Source of the DNA: Pseudobutyrivibrio ruminis CF1b
Lineage (GTDB): Bacteria > Bacillota > Clostridia > Lachnospirales > Lachnospiraceae
DNA: 64,000 nucleotides
Assembly: GCF_000424005.1 (NCBI RefSeq)
Contig: NZ_AUJB01000010.1
Location: 62,001 to 126,000 of the forward strand
Direction of reading: 5' to 3'
Below the pieces are notes generated by a model, which was given only the letters and a program-made list of their open reading frames with translations, ran no database searches and was not told where the DNA came from. Made by a program: the position numbers and the translations under genes. Below are positions 60,847-64,000 of this stretch, piece after piece; within the stretch, counting starts at the first letter, position 1, and the number at the start of each line of letters is the position of its first letter.

Positions 60847-61536
60847 TTGATATCAGATTTACAGATTAAAGAATATAATAAAAAGCTTGCGCAGCATGAT
60901 TTAGCCCTTGTGTTTTCGGACCAAGGGCTTTGCCTTACTGATGGCAAGCTTCAAATAATGGCAGATTTCAGGGAAATGCTTCCTAGATTAAAACAGAGTA
61001 ATCTTCAAAGAGAAATGCTTGTGAAGGCTGCAAGGATAAAGGGGCAGGAGATGCCTCAGACTCTAGTGGATGCCACGGCAGGCTTTGGAGAGGATTCCCT
61101 TATATTAGCGGCCGCTGGATTCCAGGTTCGTCTATATGAATTTGATGAAATAATCGCAGTGTTGCTGCAGGATTGCATGGAAAGAGCAGCGGAAATTCCA
61201 GAGCTAAAGGCGGCAGTAGGTCGCATGGAGCTTATTTGTGGAGACAGTGTGGAGGGCATGAAGAATCTGGATTATACGCCGGATATTGTTCTTCTTGACC
61301 CAATGTTTCCAGCACGTCAGAAGAGCGGGCTGATTAAAAAGAAATTCCAGCTGATTCAAAGGCTTGAAAGTCCATGTAGCACTGAAAATGAGCTGTTAGA
61401 AGCAGCTGAGATGGCTGGACCTAAGCGAATAGTAATCAAACGTCCTCTCAAGGGACCATATCTGGCTGACAGAAAGCCAAGCTACAGTTTAGAGGGGAAA
61501 GCTATTAGGTACGATTGCATGGTTTACGCAAGATAA
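60847..61536 (+). CDS. RsmJ-like 16S rRNA guanine-N2 methyltransferase
   Basis: A 229-residue SAM methyltransferase starting with TTG at 60847, behind GAAGAGG. Motifs of the RsmJ (YhiQ) family are visible: REMLVKAARIKG, VDATAGFGEDSLILAAAG (motif I), DIVLLDPMFPARQKSGLIKK (the catalytic NPPF-like DPMFP), and RIVIKRPLKGPYL. E. coli RsmJ methylates G1516 of 16S rRNA. The family is best known in Proteobacteria but occurs in Clostridia. Confidence 0.75.
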   Translation: MISDLQIKEYNKKLAQHDLALVFSDQGLCLTDGKLQIMADFREMLPRLKQSNLQREMLVKAARIKGQEMPQTLVDATAGFGEDSLILAAAGFQVRLYEFDEIIAVLLQDCMERAAEIPELKAAVGRMELICGDSVEGMKNLDYTPDIVLLDPMFPARQKSGLIKKKFQLIQRLESPCSTENELLEAAEMAGPKRIVIKRPLKGPYLADRKPSYSLEGKAIRYDCMVYAR

Positions 61537-61571
61537 AGGGCCTTTGAGTATAATTCATCAAATGGCATTTT

Positions 61572-61601
61572 TTGTTCACGGAATACCCTTATTTTTATAC
61601 T
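61572..61601 (+). promoter_or_regulatory. Candidate promoter of the Cache-domain protein
   Basis: TTGTTC at 61572-61577 and TATACT at 61596-61601 with an 18-base spacer, about 55 bases before the ATG. Confidence 0.45.
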
Positions 61602-61656
61602 AAAATCAATGATATATAACACAAGTAGTGTGCGTGTCTTTAAAAAGAGGGTAAAA

Positions 61657-63096
61657 ATGAAAAAGAATAAGCGTACAACAGTCAGAAGAAGAATAACTAG
61701 GCATGTAGTAATTGCAATTGCAATAACTATCACGGTTATGACTATTGTTAATCTTATATATTTGTCTCGACGAATTATCGAGCAGCAGGAGATGAAGCTG
61801 GAGCTTGCTACTCAAATGAGTGCTAGCGAAGTGCAGAATTGGATTAGGGACATGTCTACTGTTACAGAAGATATGGCAAGTTCTCTTACTGCTTTAGGTG
61901 ATTTGAATGAGGTTACCGTGCGAGCCGTCGTAGACAGAGTGGCATTGAATCATCCTGAGCTCTATTATGTATATTTCTCAGACAGACTGGGTAATGCGAC
62001 TATGGCTAGAGGAGTTCAGTTTGCTGAAGGGGTAGACCCTAGAGAACGAGTTTGGTATAAGACTGCAGAAGCGCTAGGCCATACGGTAGTAATAGATCCT
62101 TATTCCAGCGTATCGCGACCAGACATTATGATGGTAACAGTTGCCACCCCTGTTTATTGGGGAACAATGCTAGTTGGAGTTGTTGCTGTTGATGCAGATA
62201 TTGCAACTGTTCAGGATTTTATTAATTCGATAGATTTTGAAAATGGTTCCTATGGGTTCCTTTTAGATAGCAAAAATAATATAATCGCTCATCCAAACGC
62301 CGATTTTAATCCAAAGAATGGAAACATAACATCAGCAGTGGATGTTATGCCTGAACTGGATGATATTTTATCCACTTCAAAGCAGGATAAATATATAACA
62401 GCTCCTGACTATACAGGTAAAAGAATGGTATATTCAGCTCAAACGCTTGAGGGTAGCAGGTGGACAGTGGCTGTGGCCTATCCAGAGTCTAACTTTCTTT
62501 CGCATGTGGATCGAGGAATTCGAATTAGTTTGTTTGTGGCAATACTGTGTGCAATTCTAGCAGTTGGTGATATTACAGTTACAGTTAGCAGAGTACTGAA
62601 GCCTCTAGGTAAGATTAATCCGGCAATGCGAAAAATCGTTGAAGGCGATTTCTCTACCAAGCTAAATTTCGCTGAAGCAAATGATGAGATTGGTGATTTA
62701 CAGGATGAACTAGCTATTGTGTTAGCGGCTTTGTCAAAGGTAATTGACAAGCAGGCTTATGTGCTTTCTGAGATGGAAAATGGAAATCTTATTGTGGAGG
62801 ATATTGAGAACTTCCCAGGAGAATTGAATCAGATTGCCAAGTCAGTTAATTCAATCAAGGAAACCTTCAACGATATTATTTCAGATATTCAGTTCTCAGC
62901 AATCAATTTACAAAGCTATGCTATGGGTATTAATGAGACAACTGATATGGATGAAATGAGGATGATATTTGAGGAGCTTTCTGCAGAGGCAAATGCCCTG
63001 ATGGATAAGACTTCAAGGTTCGTCACAATGCCAGGTGGCCCAAAGGTAACATCACCTTCATCTGGTGGAATTCCAGAATATCGTGATGACTTTTAA
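61657..63096 (+). CDS. dCache-HAMP sensor lacking the chemoreceptor signalling tip
   Basis: A 479-residue protein from ATG 61657 behind AGAGGG. A membrane helix at about 14-36 is followed by a double-Cache-like extracellular domain (about 40-290; VYFSDRLGNATMARG, DPRERVWYKTAE, PVYWGTMLVGVVAVDADI). A second helix comes at about 293-315 and a HAMP-like segment (RVLKPLGKINPAMRKIVEGD). A helical region follows to 450, then a Gly/Ser/Pro tail. The conserved hairpin tip of chemoreceptors (E[24 protein letters not shown]) is absent, as are kinase, GGDEF and EAL domains. It may be a sensor that works through a partner, or a shortened receptor. A terminator follows directly. Confidence 0.7.
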   Translation: MKKNKRTTVRRRITRHVVIAIAITITVMTIVNLIYLSRRIIEQQEMKLELATQMSASEVQNWIRDMSTVTEDMASSLTALGDLNEVTVRAVVDRVALNHPELYYVYFSDRLGNATMARGVQFAEGVDPRERVWYKTAEALGHTVVIDPYSSVSRPDIMMVTVATPVYWGTMLVGVVAVDADIATVQDFINSIDFENGSYGFLLDSKNNIIAHPNADFNPKNGNITSAVDVMPELDDILSTSKQDKYITAPDYTGKRMVYSAQTLEGSRWTVAVAYPESNFLSHVDRGIRISLFVAILCAILAVGDITVTVSRVLKPLGKINPAMRKIVEGDFSTKLNFAEANDEIGDLQDELAIVLAALSKVIDKQAYVLSEMENGNLIVEDIENFPGELNQIAKSVNSIKETFNDIISDIQFSAINLQSYAMGINETTDMDEMRMIFEELSAEANALMDKTSRFVTMPGGPKVTSPSSGGIPEYRDDF

Positions 63097-63111
63097 TTAA
63101 ATAATTTATTT

Positions 63112-63143
63112 AGAGCCTCTGACGAAATTCAGGGGCTCTTTTT
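63112..63143 (+). terminator. Rho-independent terminator
   Basis: AGAGCCTCTGA and TCAGGGGCTCT pair with one mismatch around CGAAAT, followed by TTTTTG. Confidence 0.9.
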
Positions 63144-63163
63144 GTGCCCTTTTTACAAAATTA

Positions 63164-63202
63164 GCGCAACCGATTGCAAAGCGCAACAGGTTGTGCTAGG
63201 GT
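63164..63202 (+). promoter_or_regulatory. Promoter with two LacI-type operators
   Basis: GCGCAACCGATTGC (63164-63177) and GCGCAACAGGTTGTGC (63181-63196) are imperfect palindromes starting 17 bases apart, both with the GCAAC/GTTGC half-sites of LacI-family operators. The likely -35 is TTGCAA (63174-63179) and -10 TAGGGT (63197-63202), 17 apart. One operator thus covers the -35 and the other the spacer, fitting autorepression. Confidence 0.65.
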
Positions 63203-63223
63203 TTGTACTGAGGTGGAAAATAT

Positions 63224-64000
63224 ATGGGATACACATTAGATTCAATAGCTAAGGAGCTTGGTCTTTCAAAGACCACGGTCAGCCGTGCAATTTCTGGTAA
63301 AGGCCGCATTTCCGAGGAAACAAGACAAAAAGTTAATAAATACATCAAGGAGATTAACTACAGACCTAGCGCTGTGGCTCGCTCTCTTGCGGCCAATCGC
63401 ACATTCAACGTAGGTCTCGTAGTGCCTGCAGATTCAGCTCTTGGCGAGATGCCATACTTCCAGACTCTTATGACAGGAGTTTGCGACAGAGCTATGGATT
63501 ACGATTATGATGTCCTTATTCTGCTTGCTGATAACGATGGAATTACACCACTTAAGCACGCTGTTCAGAACCGCAAAATTGACGCAGTTATTGTCAGCCG
63601 TTGCGAGAGAGATTCCAAGGTTATCTCATTTTTAAAGGATTCTAATATCCCTTATATTGTTGTGGGAAATCCTATGGATGACAAAGTTCTCTATGTGGAC
63701 CATGACAACCAGGGCGCAGCAGCAAGAATGATTGAAACCCTTATAGATAAAGGGATTACCCGTATGGCTCTTATTGGCGGTGGTGAAAATATCAATGTAA
63801 CCCACAGCCGTCTACAGGGCTTTAGAGAGGGCTTTAAAAACAAAGGTCTTAAGGCAGACGAAAGTCTGATTTTCTTAAACATGCATAAAAGTGCAAGGAT
63901 GGACTCAGTATTGCGCGAGGCAATTTCGGAAGGGGCAGAATGTATTGTCTGTATGGATGATATGCTTTGCAACTCTGTTTTGAATTGCCTTCACAATGAT
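63224..64000 (+). CDS. LacI-family transcriptional regulator (3' truncated by the window end)
   Basis: The frame is open from ATG 63224 (GAGGTGG upstream) to the window edge, 259 codons. The N-terminal helix-turn-helix reads YTLDSIAKELGLSKTTVSRA, followed by the hinge helix AVARSLAANRT at about 48-58. The periplasmic-binding-protein-like effector domain begins with NVGLVVPAD and continues with AVIVSR and the middle D-N-QGAA segment (DHDNQGAAARMIETL). The effector, probably a sugar, cannot be told. Two operators sit directly in front, so it probably represses itself and perhaps an adjacent sugar operon. Confidence 0.9.
   Translation, partial: MGYTLDSIAKELGLSKTTVSRAISGKGRISEETRQKVNKYIKEINYRPSAVARSLAANRTFNVGLVVPADSALGEMPYFQTLMTGVCDRAMDYDYDVLILLADNDGITPLKHAVQNRKIDAVIVSRCERDSKVISFLKDSNIPYIVVGNPMDDKVLYVDHDNQGAAARMIETLIDKGITRMALIGGGENINVTHSRLQGFREGFKNKGLKADESLIFLNMHKSARMDSVLREAISEGAECIVCMDDMLCNSVLNCLHND

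Overview
The window looks like a chromosomal segment of an anaerobic Gram-positive gut or rumen bacterium of the Lachnospiraceae type (Butyrivibrio/Pseudobutyrivibrio-like). This is inferred from the moderately AT-rich DNA, strong GGAGG ribosome sites, a fructose PTS operon next to ptsH/ptsI, an ECF-type pantothenate transporter beside coaBC, a clostripain-family protease and many c-di-GMP and chemotaxis-like proteins. No rRNA, tRNA or CRISPR array was recognised.

Layout. 0-7.1 kb is core-like: a Lar-type zinc protein, a chemoreceptor, a clostripain-like peptidase flanked by two long imperfect hairpins, then panT and coaBC for coenzyme A supply. 7.1-8.5 kb holds a regular array of a 10-bp motif in alternating orientation directly in front of a PD-(D/E)XK-like nuclease gene. 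8.6-12.4 kb is a compact operon (transferase, Rpe-like epimerase, IspD/TarI-like cytidylyltransferase, polyol-phosphate dehydrogenase) that could make and use a CDP-polyol. 12.5-16 kb carries two stand-alone accessory genes (AlbA_2/HATPase regulator; DUF234 ATPase) with an intergenic repeat on both sides of the second. 16.3-18.0 kb encodes a membrane-anchored and a secreted beta-rich protein; the latter has a paralogue at 47.6 kb.

18.1-44.5 kb is one large surface-glycan cluster, visibly AT-richer than its flanks in its first half. It begins with sulfate activation (APS kinase, ATP sulfurylase), a Mor-like regulator, an antiporter and a pyruvate-kinase-like protein. It continues with decoration enzymes (methyltransferases, an alkaline-phosphatase-superfamily transferase, a choline-kinase-like kinase, GT8). 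It ends with two parallel heptose-nucleotide pathways: an HddA/HddC-like set and a GmhA/GmhB/HldE set, with two GT9 glycosyltransferases. About ten of these proteins carry the same kind of small Rossmann-like module at one end. The cluster is interrupted by an antisense AAA/DUF4143 gene at 29.4-30.8 kb.

44.5-47.6 kb is a toxin-antitoxin-like stretch: an HTH-HipA-like kinase fusion under a palindrome that covers its -10 box and ribosome site, a small partner, a 52-residue antitoxin-like protein, and a Fic protein. 48.7-52.1 kb is a GGDEF-EAL-PAS-GGDEF protein behind a structured leader that looks riboswitch-like but matches no class I know. 52.1-58.1 kb is the fructose PTS region (fruR-fruK-fruA, ptsH, ptsI). 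58.2-64.0 kb has a cation efflux protein, nicotinate phosphoribosyltransferase, an RsmJ-like methyltransferase, a chemoreceptor-like protein lacking its signalling tip, and the start of a LacI-family regulator with two operators in front of it.
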